DNA of 64,000 bases from positions 62,001 to 126,000 of the forward strand of contig CADCFG010000005.1 of assembly GCA_902800625.1 (NCBI GenBank), given 5' to 3'. The notes under the pieces are model-generated. The model saw only the letters and a program-made list of their open reading frames with translations. It had not been told where the DNA came from and did no database searches. Positions 9,041 through 17,243 of this stretch are shown here, piece after piece; the first letter of the stretch is position 1, and each line of letters starts with the position of its first letter. The stretch comes from an uncultured Eubacteriales bacterium. Its GTDB lineage: Bacteria; Bacillota; Clostridia; Christensenellales; Aristaeellaceae. A program made the position numbers and the translations under genes.

Positions 9041-9079
9041 AATGAAACGCCCCTGGCATGCTCCCGGAGGCGCTTCATT
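9041..9079. repeat. Imperfect hairpin resembling the LRR gene terminator
   Basis: AATGAA (9041-9046) pairs with TTCATT (9074-9079) around a GC-rich imperfect stem. Compared with the terminator at 5563-5591, the blocks AAACGCCCC, TCCCGG and GGCGCTTCATT are shared. No minus-strand gene ends here, so it is an orphan hairpin between two divergent promoters. The rest of 8977-9130 holds nothing else recognisable. Confidence 0.5.
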
Positions 9080-9130
9080 AAGCCGGTTGAGAGGGAAGGG
9101 TCTTGCCGTGTTAAGATTGTATTCCCGTAC

Positions 9131-9159
9131 TTGACAATACTTGAATCCTTGTATACAAT
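9131..9159 (+). promoter_or_regulatory. Promoter of the citrate unit with GntR-type operator
   Basis: TTGACA (9131-9136), 17 bp, TACAAT (9154-9159). The perfect 10-bp palindrome TTGTATACAA (9149-9158) overlaps the -10 box and is followed by a related half site, TGATACAA. Sites of the form TNGTATACNA are typical for GntR/FadR-type (FCD) regulators, and one is encoded by the second gene of this unit. Autoregulation is therefore a reasonable inference. Confidence 0.65.
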
Positions 9160-9207
9160 GATACAAAGCGCCTTCGGGCGTATCGAACCCACGGGAGATG
9201 AGAACCT

Positions 9208-10584
9208 ATGTTGGAAATGTCCGCGAAAACCAATCTGCTGGAACAGCGGCAGTACAAGTATTCCCTGCAGGACGTGTCAAACCCGAACCTGTACCGGGAC
9301 ATCTATCCCTATGACGAAATTCCCCGCATCGCCTTCAACCACCGGCGCGTGCCCATGGGCATGCCGGAGGACATCTGGATCACGGATACCTCCTTCCGCG
9401 ACGGACAGCAGTCCGTTGAGCCCTATTCGGTGAAGCAGATCGTGGATCTGTACAAGCTGATGGCCCGGCTGGGCGGCCCCTACGGCGTCATTCGCCAGAC
9501 GGAGTTCTTCGTCTACAGCGAAAAGGACCGCGAGGCCATCGCCCGCTGCCAGGACCTGGGCTACCGGTTCCCGGAGATCACCACCTGGATCCGCGCCACC
9601 CGGGAGGACTTCAAGCTGGTGAAGGACCTGGGCATCCGCGAGACGGGCATACTGGTGTCCTGCAGCGACTATCACATCTTCAAGAAGATGCAGATGTCGC
9701 GCAAGCAGTGCATGGAGTATTACCTGAAGACCGTGGCGGACGCCTTCGATTCCGGCGTCATGCCCCGCTGCCACCTGGAGGACATCACCCGGGCGGACTT
9801 CTACGGCTTCGTGGTGCCCTTCGTGAACGAGCTGATGAAAATGAGCCAGGACGCCGGCATCCCGGTGAAGATCCGCGCCTGCGACACCATGGGCTACGGC
9901 GTGCCCTATTCCGAGGTGGCCCTGCCCAGGAGCGTGCCCGGCATCATCTACGGTCTGCAGCACTATTCCGACGTGCCCAGCGAAATGCTGGAGTGGCACG
10001 GCCACAACGACTTCTACAAGGCCGTCACCAACGCCTCCACCGCCTGGCTGTACGGCGCCTGCGCGGTGAACTGCTCGCTGCTGGGCATCGGCGAGCGCAC
10101 GGGCAACATCCCGCTGGAGGCCATGGTGATGGAGTACGCCAGCCTGCGCGGCAGCCTGGACGGCATGGACACCACCGCCATCACCGACATCGCCCGCTAC
10201 TTCCGGGACGAGATCGGCTATGACATTCCGGTGATGACCCCCTTCGTGGGCCGCCAGTTCAACACCACCCGCGCCGGCATCCATGCCGACGGCCTGCTGA
10301 AGGACGCGGAGGTGTACACCATCTTCGACACCCGCAAGATACTCAACCGCGCCCCGGCGGTGATGATCGGCAAGGCCAGCGGTCTGGCGGGCATCGCCTA
10401 CTGGATCAACGAAAATTACCAGCTGGCAGGCGACGCGGCCATGGACAAGCATTCAGACCTGGTGGTGGCGCTGAAGCAATGGATCGACGGCGAATACGAG
10501 GACGGCCGCCAGACCACCCTGTCCACCGCCGAGCTGGAGACGAAGATCGAAGAGCTGTCGAACGGCGCTCTAAAAAGGCTGTAA
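9208..10584 (+). CDS. Re-type citrate synthase (homocitrate/isopropylmalate synthase-like)
   Basis: A 458-residue HMGL-like TIM-barrel enzyme, predicted to condense acetyl-CoA and oxaloacetate to citrate with Re-face stereochemistry, as in anaerobic clostridia lacking the normal synthase. ITDTSFRDGQQS (about 58-69) is the catalytic/metal motif (usually LRDGxQ), and LEWHGHNDF supplies the metal-binding HGHND; GERTGNIPLEAMV is the second family signature. The C-terminus lacks the leucine-binding LeuA regulatory domain. Context supports citrate rather than isopropylmalate or homocitrate: aconitase and isocitrate dehydrogenase follow directly. The ATG at 9208 has GGGAGATGAG upstream. First gene of the unit, controlled by the promoter at 9131-9159. 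Confidence 0.82.
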   Translation: MLEMSAKTNLLEQRQYKYSLQDVSNPNLYRDIYPYDEIPRIAFNHRRVPMGMPEDIWITDTSFRDGQQSVEPYSVKQIVDLYKLMARLGGPYGVIRQTEFFVYSEKDREAIARCQDLGYRFPEITTWIRATREDFKLVKDLGIRETGILVSCSDYHIFKKMQMSRKQCMEYYLKTVADAFDSGVMPRCHLEDITRADFYGFVVPFVNELMKMSQDAGIPVKIRACDTMGYGVPYSEVALPRSVPGIIYGLQHYSDVPSEMLEWHGHNDFYKAVTNASTAWLYGACAVNCSLLGIGERTGNIPLEAMVMEYASLRGSLDGMDTTAITDIARYFRDEIGYDIPVMTPFVGRQFNTTRAGIHADGLLKDAEVYTIFDTRKILNRAPAVMIGKASGLAGIAYWINENYQLAGDAAMDKHSDLVVALKQWIDGEYEDGRQTTLSTAELETKIEELSNGALKRL

Positions 10585-10596
10585 GGAGGCGTCATC

Positions 10597-11244
10597 ATGG
10601 ATTACAAAACCGTATCCCTGTCCGACCAAGTGTTTGAGCACCTGGAGTCGAATATACTCAGCGGCGTCTATGAGCGCGGCCAGATCATCACCGAATTGCA
10701 GCTCTGCTCGGAGCTGGGCGTCAGCCGCACCCCCATCCGCGAGGCGCTGCGCCGCCTGTTCCAGGAGCACCTGATCGAGGACACCCCCCGGGGCACCATG
10801 GTGCTGGGCATCACGCCCAAGGACTTCCGCGACATGTCGGAGATCCGCCTGCGCATCGAGGAGCTGGCCGTGCGCGGCTTCGTGAAGCACGCGTCCGCCG
10901 ACGACCTCAAGGCCCTGAACGAAGCCGTGGACTTCCAGGAGTTCTACCTGTCCCGGGGCGACGTGGATCAGCTGAAATCCCTGGACGGCCGCTTCCACGA
11001 GATCATCTACGCCGGCTGCGGCAGCATGATCCTCAGGGACACGCTCTCGCCGCTGCACAAGAAGATCCAGCAGTACCGGCGCAACGCCCTGCGCACGCCG
11101 GAGCGGGCCGCCTGCTCCGTGAAGGAGCACCGGGAGATTCTGGAAGCCATCCAGCAGCGGGACGCCGACCTGGCCGCCGGGCGGATGCAGCAGCACATTC
11201 AGCACGCGCTCCAGCGCGGCATGAACGAAGGGGAGGAAGCATGA
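10597..11244 (+). CDS. GntR-family regulator with FCD domain
   Basis: A 215-residue regulator. The winged helix (about 8-72) shows the GntR core ELGVSRTPIREALRRL. The all-helical FCD ligand domain (about 80-210) keeps metal/ligand histidines in DGRFHEIIY, KEHREILEAI and HIQHAL. It sits 12 nt after the citrate synthase stop and 1 nt before the aconitase ATG, inside the pathway it probably controls. FCD regulators usually sense small carboxylic acids, so citrate, isocitrate or 2-oxoglutarate are plausible effectors (inference). The start follows AAGGAGG. The likely operator is the palindrome at 9149-9158. Confidence 0.88.
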   Translation: MDYKTVSLSDQVFEHLESNILSGVYERGQIITELQLCSELGVSRTPIREALRRLFQEHLIEDTPRGTMVLGITPKDFRDMSEIRLRIEELAVRGFVKHASADDLKALNEAVDFQEFYLSRGDVDQLKSLDGRFHEIIYAGCGSMILRDTLSPLHKKIQQYRRNALRTPERAACSVKEHREILEAIQQRDADLAAGRMQQHIQHALQRGMNEGEEA

Positions 11245-11245
11245 C

Positions 11246-13171
11246 ATGGGCATGACCATCGCACAGAAGATCATCAAGAATCACCTGGTCTCCGGAGAGA
11301 TGATCCCCGGGAAGGAAATCGCCCTGAAAATCGACCAGACGCTGACCCAGGACGCCACCGGCACCATGGCCTATCTGGAGTTTGAGACCATGGGCATCGA
11401 GCGGGTGCGCACGGAACTTTCCGTAGCCTACATCGACCACAACACCCTGCAGTGCGGCTTTGAGAACGCCGACGACCACCGCTACATCCAGTCCGTGGCG
11501 AAGAAGCACGGCATCCGCTTCTCCCGCCCCGGCAACGGCATCTGCCACCAGGTGCACCTGGAGCGCTTCGGCGTGCCGGGCAAGACGCTGATCGGCTCCG
11601 ACAGCCACACCCCCACCGGCGGCGGCATCGGCATGCTGGCCTTCGGCGCGGGCGGCATGGACGTGGCCGTGGCCATGGGCGGCGGCGCGTACTACATCAC
11701 CATGCCAAAGATGTTCAAGGTGAACCTCACCGGCAAATTGCGGCCCTTCGTCACCGCCAAGGACGTGAGCCTGGAGATATTGCGCATACTGTCCGTGAAG
11801 GGCGGCGTGGGCGCCATCATTGAGTGGGGCGGCGAGGGCGTGAAGACCCTTTCCGTGCCCGAGCGCGCCACCATCACCAACATGGGCACCGAGCTGGGCG
11901 CCACCACCTCCATCTTCCCCTCCGACGAGATCACCCGCGAATTCCTGAAGGCCGAGGGCCGGGAGGCGGACTGGGTGGCGCTGGAGAGCGACGCCGACGC
12001 GGAGTACGACCGCGTGATCGACATCGACCTCGACACCCTGGAGCCGCTGATCGCCTGCCCCCACAGCCCGGACAACGTGAAGAAGGTCTCCGAGCTGAAG
12101 GGCGTGAAGGTGGACCAGGTGTGCATCGGTTCCTGCACGAACTCTTCCCTGATGGACATGCTGAAGGTGGCGGCGCTTTTGAAGGGCAGGACCATCGACC
12201 CCTCCGTGAGCCTTTCCATCTCCCCCGGCTCCAAGCAAGTGCTTTCCATGCTGGCCTCCTCCGGCGCGCTGAACGACATACTGGCCTCCGGCGCGCGGGT
12301 GCTGGAGTGCGCCTGCGGCCCCTGCATCGGCATGGGCTTCAGCCCCAACAGCGCGGGCGTCTCCCTGCGCACCTTCAACCGCAACTTCCTGGGCCGCAGC
12401 GGCACCGCCGACGCCGGCGTGCACCTGGTCAGCCCGGAGACCGCCGTGGCCGCCGCGCTGACGGGCACCATCACCGACCCGCGGCTGCTGGGCGATATGC
12501 CCGCGATCACCATGCCCGAGGCCTTCAGGATCGACGACACGGCGATAATCCTGCCCGCGTCCCCTGAGGAAGCGAAGGATGTCGAAGTCGTGCGCGGCCC
12601 CAACATCAAGCCCTTCCCGCAGAGCAAGGCGGCGGGCGACACCATCGAGGCCCCGCTGACGCTGAAAGTCGGGGACAACATCACCACCGACCACATCATG
12701 CCCGCGGGCGCGAAGATCCTGCCCTACCGCTCCAACATCCCGCACCTCTCCCAGTTCTGCTTCGGCGTGTGCGACGCCAGCTTCCCCGAGCGGGCCAAGG
12801 CCGCGGGCGAGAGCATCGTGGTGGGCGGCGGCAACTACGGCCAGGGCTCGTCCCGGGAGCACGCCGCGCTGGTGCCCATGTATCTGGGCGTGCGTGCCGT
12901 GATCGCCAAGAGCTTCGCCCGCATCCACGTGGCCAACCTGATCAACGCCGGCATCCTGCCGCTGACGTTCAAGAACCCGGACGACTACGACGCCCTCAGC
13001 CAGGGCGACGCGCTGGCCCTGAAGAACATCCACGCCGGCATGGACGCCGGGGAGGTTGTCCTGGAGGACGTGACCACCGGAAAGTCCTTCTCCCTCGCCT
13101 GCGACTTCACCGAGAGGCAAAAGGAAATGCTCAAGGCGGGCGGGCTGCTGGCCCTGACGGGCAAGCAGTAA
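11246..13171 (+). CDS. Aconitate hydratase
   Basis: A 641-residue [4Fe-4S] hydratase interconverting citrate and isocitrate, of the shorter aconitase/IPM-isomerase-like form found in Clostridia rather than the ~890-residue AcnA. Cluster ligands are the Cys of CIGSCTNSS (about 293-301) and the CxxC of CACGPCIGMG (about 355-364). SDSHTPTGGG is the substrate-binding aconitase signature, and the swivel domain carries GGGNYGQGSSREHAA with the catalytic Ser-Arg. The ATG at 11246 follows GGGGAGGAAGC and is 1 nt beyond the GntR stop, indicating coupling. Middle step of citrate to 2-oxoglutarate. Confidence 0.9.
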   Translation: MGMTIAQKIIKNHLVSGEMIPGKEIALKIDQTLTQDATGTMAYLEFETMGIERVRTELSVAYIDHNTLQCGFENADDHRYIQSVAKKHGIRFSRPGNGICHQVHLERFGVPGKTLIGSDSHTPTGGGIGMLAFGAGGMDVAVAMGGGAYYITMPKMFKVNLTGKLRPFVTAKDVSLEILRILSVKGGVGAIIEWGGEGVKTLSVPERATITNMGTELGATTSIFPSDEITREFLKAEGREADWVALESDADAEYDRVIDIDLDTLEPLIACPHSPDNVKKVSELKGVKVDQVCIGSCTNSSLMDMLKVAALLKGRTIDPSVSLSISPGSKQVLSMLASSGALNDILASGARVLECACGPCIGMGFSPNSAGVSLRTFNRNFLGRSGTADAGVHLVSPETAVAAALTGTITDPRLLGDMPAITMPEAFRIDDTAIILPASPEEAKDVEVVRGPNIKPFPQSKAAGDTIEAPLTLKVGDNITTDHIMPAGAKILPYRSNIPHLSQFCFGVCDASFPERAKAAGESIVVGGGNYGQGSSREHAALVPMYLGVRAVIAKSFARIHVANLINAGILPLTFKNPDDYDALSQGDALALKNIHAGMDAGEVVLEDVTTGKSFSLACDFTERQKEMLKAGGLLALTGKQ

Positions 13172-13214
13172 TTTCTCGTTCCTCATTGACTACATAATAA
13201 CAGGAGGATTACCC

Positions 13215-14327
13215 ATGAATAATTACGTGGATTCGGCGGTCAACCACTACCGTGAACTTTTGGAGGCGCAGCTGGAGCGGGTGGCGCGCATGGAGAACGC
13301 CGCCCCCGCCAAGGACTTCACCGCCCTGCCCGTGGTCACCATCGGCGTGATCGACGGCGACGGCATTGGCCCGATCATCTCCGCACAGACCACGCGGGTG
13401 CTGGAGACCCTGCTGAAGGACGAGCTGGCCTCGGGCAGCATCGTGATGAAGCACATCGAGGGCCTGACCATCGAAAACCGCCTGGCCAGGGGCGAGGCCG
13501 TGCCGAAGGAGATCCTGGAGGAGGTCAAGACCTGCGACGTGTTCCTGAAGGGCCCCACCGAGACCCCCAAGGGCGGCACCATGGAGAGCGCTAACGTCAC
13601 CCTGCGCCGGGAGCTGGACCTGTACGCCAACGTGCGGCCCGTGTCCGTGCCGGAGAAGGGCATCGACTGGACCTTCTTCCGCGAGAACACCGAGGGCGAA
13701 TACGTGCTGGGCAGCAAGGGCATCGAGGTGCCCGGCAAGCTGACCATGGACTTCAAGGTCACCACCGAGCCCGGCACCCGCCGCATCGCCCGCATGGCCT
13801 TTGAGTACGCCAGGAACAACGGCAAGGACATGGTGGCCATCGTCACCAAGGCCAACATCATGAAGAAGACCGACGGCCGGTTCTCCGAGATCTGCCACGA
13901 GGTGGCCAAGGACTATCCCGGCATCGCCGCCGAGGACTGGTACGCCGACATCGTCACCGCCAAGCTGGTGGACGAGCGGGTGCGCAGCCGGTTCCAGGTG
14001 TTCGTGCTGCCCAACCTGTACGGCGACATCATCACCGACGAGGCCGCCCAGATCCAGGGCGGCGTTGGCACCGCCGGCAGCGCCAACCTGGGCGACCAGT
14101 ACGCCATGTTCGAGGCCATCCACGGCTCCGCGCCACGGATGATCGAGACCGGCCGCGGCGACTACGCCAATCCCTCCAGCCTGCTGCGGGCGGCCAGCAT
14201 GCTGCTTCGGCACATCGCCCGCTACGACAAGGCCGACGCACTGGACAGGGCGCTTGACAGCGTGCCCCACGACGGCGACACCGCCAAGGGCTTTGCCGAC
14301 CGGCTTGTTCAGGCCATCGAGGGGTAG
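13215..14327 (+). CDS. Isocitrate dehydrogenase (isocitrate/isopropylmalate dehydrogenase family)
   Basis: A 370-residue beta-decarboxylating dehydrogenase converting isocitrate to 2-oxoglutarate. VIDGDGIGP marks the N-terminus, FFRENTEGEYVLGSKGIE is the substrate/phosphorylation-loop region, KANIMKKTDGRF carries the catalytic Lys, and NLYGDIITDEAAQIQGGVG the metal-binding Asp residues. The family cannot be split cleanly into isocitrate and isopropylmalate enzymes by eye, but the preceding citrate synthase and aconitase favour isocitrate. The N-terminus has an unusual 40-residue helical extension. The start follows CAGGAGG at 8 nt. Last gene of the first unit; no clear T-rich terminator, but the palindromic repeat at 14355-14450 lies 27 nt downstream. 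Confidence 0.85.
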   Translation: MNNYVDSAVNHYRELLEAQLERVARMENAAPAKDFTALPVVTIGVIDGDGIGPIISAQTTRVLETLLKDELASGSIVMKHIEGLTIENRLARGEAVPKEILEEVKTCDVFLKGPTETPKGGTMESANVTLRRELDLYANVRPVSVPEKGIDWTFFRENTEGEYVLGSKGIEVPGKLTMDFKVTTEPGTRRIARMAFEYARNNGKDMVAIVTKANIMKKTDGRFSEICHEVAKDYPGIAAEDWYADIVTAKLVDERVRSRFQVFVLPNLYGDIITDEAAQIQGGVGTAGSANLGDQYAMFEAIHGSAPRMIETGRGDYANPSSLLRAASMLLRHIARYDKADALDRALDSVPHDGDTAKGFADRLVQAIEG

Positions 14328-14354
14328 AAAACTTAATAGAAGCATGTATATAAT

Positions 14355-14450
14355 GGGAACGACCTCTTCCGCCTCGGCTTCGCGGAGGCACCTTCCCCTT
14401 TAGAGGAAGGTGGCTTGCCGCACAGCGGCAAAACGAGAGAGGTCGTTCCC
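14355..14450. repeat. Dispersed palindromic repeat (MITE/REP-like)
   Basis: A 96-bp element with perfect 13-bp terminal inverted repeats, GGGAACGACCTCT (14355-14367) and AGAGGTCGTTCCC (14438-14450), enclosing small hairpins (CCTTCC...GGAAGG, GCCGCACAGCGGC). Related GC-rich palindromes with CACCTTCCCC / GGAAGGTGGC cores are frequent between genes in Clostridia. It may also end transcription of the citrate unit. Confidence 0.75.
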
Positions 14451-14465
14451 AATTTCGATGCAGCA

Positions 14466-14527
14466 TGAATATTCAATGAATATTTATGCGTTTTTAACTT
14501 GAATAAACGGGTATATCGGCGTATAAT
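14466..14527 (+). promoter_or_regulatory. arg promoter with ArgR-like boxes
   Basis: The promoter is TTGAAT (14499-14504), 17 bp, TATAAT (14522-14527), about 35 nt before the argC ATG. Upstream lie TGAATATTCA (14466-14475), a perfect palindrome matching the ARG-box core, and TGAATATTTATGC (14477-14489), a second box-like copy; another TGAATAAA overlaps the -35. ArgR/AhrC boxes have this TGAAT-AT-rich-ATTCA form, so arginine repression is likely. The -10 lies in the palindrome GCGTATAATATACGC (14519-14533). Confidence 0.55.
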
Positions 14528-14561
14528 ATACGCATATCCATGAATGAACTGAGTGATGACC

Positions 14562-15488
14562 ATGACAAAGGTATTCATCGACGGCAGCGCCGGCACCACC
14601 GGGCTGCGCATACGGGAGCGCCTGGAGGCCCGGAAGGACATCGAGCTGATCCTGCTCCCGGACGCGCTGCGCAAGCAGCACGAGGCCCGCAGAGACGCCA
14701 TCCATGCGGCGGACATCGCCTTCCTGTGCCTGCCCGACGACGCAGCCCGGGAGGCCGTGGCCCTGGCGGGCGACTGCGACACCGCCATCATCGACACCTC
14801 CACCGCCCATCGCGTGGCCCCCGGCTGGGTCTACGGCATGGCGGAGTTGCCGGGCCAGAGGGAACGCATCGCTTCATCAAAGCGGGTGGCCAACCCCGGC
14901 TGCCACGCCAGCGGCTTCATCGCCCTCGTCGCGCCGCTCGTGCACGCGGGCGTGCTGGACAGGGATATAAAACTGTCCTGCTTCTCCCTCACCGGGTACT
15001 CCGGCGGCGGCAAGAAGATGATCGCGGACTACGAGAACGACGGGCGCGATCCCCTGCTGGACGCCCCGCGGCAGTACGGTCTCTCCCAGGCCCACAAGCA
15101 CCTGCCGGAAATGGCGGCCGTCTGCGGCCTTGCCAGTGCCCCGGTGTTCTCCCCCATCGTGGCCGACTTCTTCAGCGGCATGGAGGTGTCCGTGCCCCTG
15201 TTCGGCGAGTGGGTGGACGGCGGCATCCAGCGCGTGCGAGAGGTGTTCGCCGCGGCCTATCCCGGCCCGGTGATCCGCTTTGTGGAGAACGCCGACGAAT
15301 CCGGCTTCCTGTCCGCCGGTAAGCTGTCCGGGCGGGACGACATGGAGGTCACCGTCACGGGCAGCGACGAGCGCATGCTGCTCACGGCCCGGTTCGACAA
15401 CCTGGGCAAGGGCGCGTCCGGCGCGGCCATCCAGAACATGAACATCCTCATGGGCACAGGCGAGACGGAGGGACTGGTCCTTGGCTGA
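14562..15488 (+). CDS. argC: N-acetyl-gamma-glutamyl-phosphate reductase (type 2)
   Basis: A 308-residue NADPH enzyme reducing N-acetylglutamyl phosphate to the semialdehyde, the third step to ornithine. FIDGSAGTTGLRIRERL is the nucleotide-binding N-terminus typical of the short ArgC2 form. The catalytic Cys is in VANPGCHASGF (about residue 111), and LTGYSGGGKKM is the conserved substrate loop. The ATG at 14562 gives the standard MTKVFIDG start with GAG 8 nt upstream; ATG 14556 and GTG 14553 are in frame just before. First gene of the arg unit, under the ARG-box-like promoter. Confidence 0.92.
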   Translation: MTKVFIDGSAGTTGLRIRERLEARKDIELILLPDALRKQHEARRDAIHAADIAFLCLPDDAAREAVALAGDCDTAIIDTSTAHRVAPGWVYGMAELPGQRERIASSKRVANPGCHASGFIALVAPLVHAGVLDRDIKLSCFSLTGYSGGGKKMIADYENDGRDPLLDAPRQYGLSQAHKHLPEMAAVCGLASAPVFSPIVADFFSGMEVSVPLFGEWVDGGIQRVREVFAAAYPGPVIRFVENADESGFLSAGKLSGRDDMEVTVTGSDERMLLTARFDNLGKGASGAAIQNMNILMGTGETEGLVLG

Positions 15489-15957
15489 TACGAGCGACAT
15501 CCGCATACTGCCCATGCGGGAGGAGGACTACGACGCCGTGCGGGCGCTGTGGCTGACCATCCGCGGCTTCGGCATCCGGGCGCTGGACGACTCCCGGGAG
15601 GACGTGGTTCGCTTCATCCGCCGCAACCCCACCACCAGCGTGGTGGCCATGGCCGGCAGGCGCATCGTGGGCTCCATACTCTGCGGCTCGGACGGGCGGC
15701 AGGGGGCGCTGTACCACGTGTGCGTGGCCCGGGAATACCGGCGGCGCGGCATCGGCACCCGCATGGTGGGCTACTGCATGGAGCAGCTGCGGCAGATGGG
15801 CATCAACAAGGTGTCCCTGATCGCCTTCAAGGGTAACGACGTCGGCAACGCCTTCTGGCGGCAGATCGGCTGGAAGTGCAGCGACGTGAATTACTACGAA
15901 TTCATCCTCAACGAGGACAACATCACCCGATTCATAGGAGACGACAATGATGATTGA
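15481..15957 (+). CDS. GNAT-family N-acetyltransferase in the arg operon
   Basis: A 158-residue acetyl-CoA-dependent acetyltransferase. The acetyl-CoA loop is VAREYRRRGIGTRMVGYCM (about 81-99, motif RRxGIG), after a beta strand ALYHVCV. The start is TTG at 15481, overlapping argC by 8 nt, because GGAGGG lies 9 nt upstream and no ATG has comparable support. The 3' end overlaps argJ by 11 nt. Sitting inside the arginine operon it could be a short-type N-acetylglutamate synthase; a RimI-like protein acetyltransferase is the alternative. The position is the main evidence for the arginine role. Confidence 0.75.
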   Translation: MADTSDIRILPMREEDYDAVRALWLTIRGFGIRALDDSREDVVRFIRRNPTTSVVAMAGRRIVGSILCGSDGRQGALYHVCVAREYRRRGIGTRMVGYCMEQLRQMGINKVSLIAFKGNDVGNAFWRQIGWKCSDVNYYEFILNEDNITRFIGDDNDD

Positions 15958-17194
15958 CAGGATTCCCGGCGGCGTGACCGCGGCCAAGGGCTTCAAGGCG
16001 GCCAGCTGCGCGGCGGGCATCAAGTACGCCGGCCGCACCGACATGGCCATGCTCTACAGCGACGCTCCCTGCGCCGTGGCGGGCACCTTCACCACCAACG
16101 TGGTCAAGGCCGCGCCGGTGCTCTGGGACCGCCGGATCGTGTATGATGTGAAGTCCGCCCGGGCAGTAGTGGTAAACGCCGGTATCGCCAACGCGGCCAC
16201 CGGCGAGGCGGGCATGGAAACCTGCCGCCAGACCGCCGACTGCGCCGCCAGGGCGCTGGGCATCCCCGCGGACAGCGTGCTGCTGGGCTCCACCGGCGTC
16301 ATCGGCCCGAACCTGCCCATGGACAGGATTTCCGCGGGCGTGGCCGCCCTGGCCGCGTCCCTGTCGGACACCATCGAGGCGGGCACCGATGCAAGCCGCG
16401 CCATCATGACCACCGACACCGTGAACAAGGAGTTCGCCGTGACCTTCCAGCTGCCCGCCGCGAATGGCGAGGGCGATGTGACGGTCACCCTGGGCGGCAT
16501 GAGCAAGGGTTCCGGCATGATCCACCCCAACATGTGCACCATGCTGGGCTACGTCACCACCGACTGCGCCATCGACCAGGCGCTGCTGCAGAGGGCGCTG
16601 AGCGCAGTGATCCAGGACACCTTCAACATGATCTCCGTGGACGGCGACACCAGCACCAACGACACGCTGCTGGTGATGGCCAACGGCCTGGCGGGCAACG
16701 CCCCCATCACCGGGGAGGGCGAGGCCTACGCGCTGTTTGTAGAGGCGCTGACGAGCGTCTGCCGCGACCTTGCCGTGAAGATGGCCGGCGACGGCGAAGG
16801 CGCGACGCACCTGCTGGAGATGAAGGTCACCGGCGCGGACACGAAGGAGCACGCGCGGATGCTCGCCAAGAGCGTGATCGGCTCCAGCCTGGTGAAGGCC
16901 ATGGTGTTTGGCAAGGACGCCAACTGCGGCCGCGTGCTGTGCGCGCTGGGCTACGCCGGGGTGGAATTCGATCCCGCCGTGATTGAGCTGTACCTGGTGG
17001 GCGAAAGCGGCACCGTGTGCTTCTACAGGGACGGCGCAGTGCAGGCCTTCGACGAGGACGCGGCGCTTCAGATCCTGTCGGAGAAAAAGGTCTCCTTCAC
17101 CTGCGACATGCGCATGGGAGAGGCGGAGGCCACCGCCTGGGGCTGCGATTTGACCTATGACTACGTGAAGATCAACGGGGACTACAGGACATAA
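15947..17194 (+). CDS. argJ: Glutamate N-acetyltransferase / ornithine acetyltransferase
   Basis: A 415-residue enzyme that moves the acetyl group from N-acetylornithine to glutamate, recycling it; some members also use acetyl-CoA. It self-cleaves before a catalytic Thr: KGSGMIHPNMCTMLGY holds this site at Cys197-Thr198, where most family members have Ala-Thr. The nucleophile Thr is intact. The C-terminal part has VFGKDANCGRVLCALGYAG, the other family signature. The start ATG 15947 has GGAG 6 nt upstream and overlaps the GNAT gene. Third gene of the arg unit. Confidence 0.93.
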   Translation: MMIDRIPGGVTAAKGFKAASCAAGIKYAGRTDMAMLYSDAPCAVAGTFTTNVVKAAPVLWDRRIVYDVKSARAVVVNAGIANAATGEAGMETCRQTADCAARALGIPADSVLLGSTGVIGPNLPMDRISAGVAALAASLSDTIEAGTDASRAIMTTDTVNKEFAVTFQLPAANGEGDVTVTLGGMSKGSGMIHPNMCTMLGYVTTDCAIDQALLQRALSAVIQDTFNMISVDGDTSTNDTLLVMANGLAGNAPITGEGEAYALFVEALTSVCRDLAVKMAGDGEGATHLLEMKVTGADTKEHARMLAKSVIGSSLVKAMVFGKDANCGRVLCALGYAGVEFDPAVIELYLVGESGTVCFYRDGAVQAFDEDAALQILSEKKVSFTCDMRMGEAEATAWGCDLTYDYVKINGDYRT

Positions 17195-17243
17195 TTGTCC
17201 CTATTCCCTTTTCCCTACTCCCTAATCCGACGAAGGAGCAAGT

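Noticed and set aside
5494..9166. Two small minus-strand frames (5494-5700 and 8939-9166) sharing NEAPPG
   Set aside because: The shared peptide is just the translation of the repeated hairpin DNA; neither has a ribosome binding site or coding character.
9208..10584. 2-Isopropylmalate or homocitrate synthase
   Set aside because: No LeuA regulatory domain, and the next genes are aconitase and isocitrate dehydrogenase rather than leuCD; not fully excluded without phylogeny.
11033..13186. Minus-strand open frame of 717 codons
   Set aside because: Antisense to aconitase; His/Gly/Ala-rich, with no domain or ribosome binding site.
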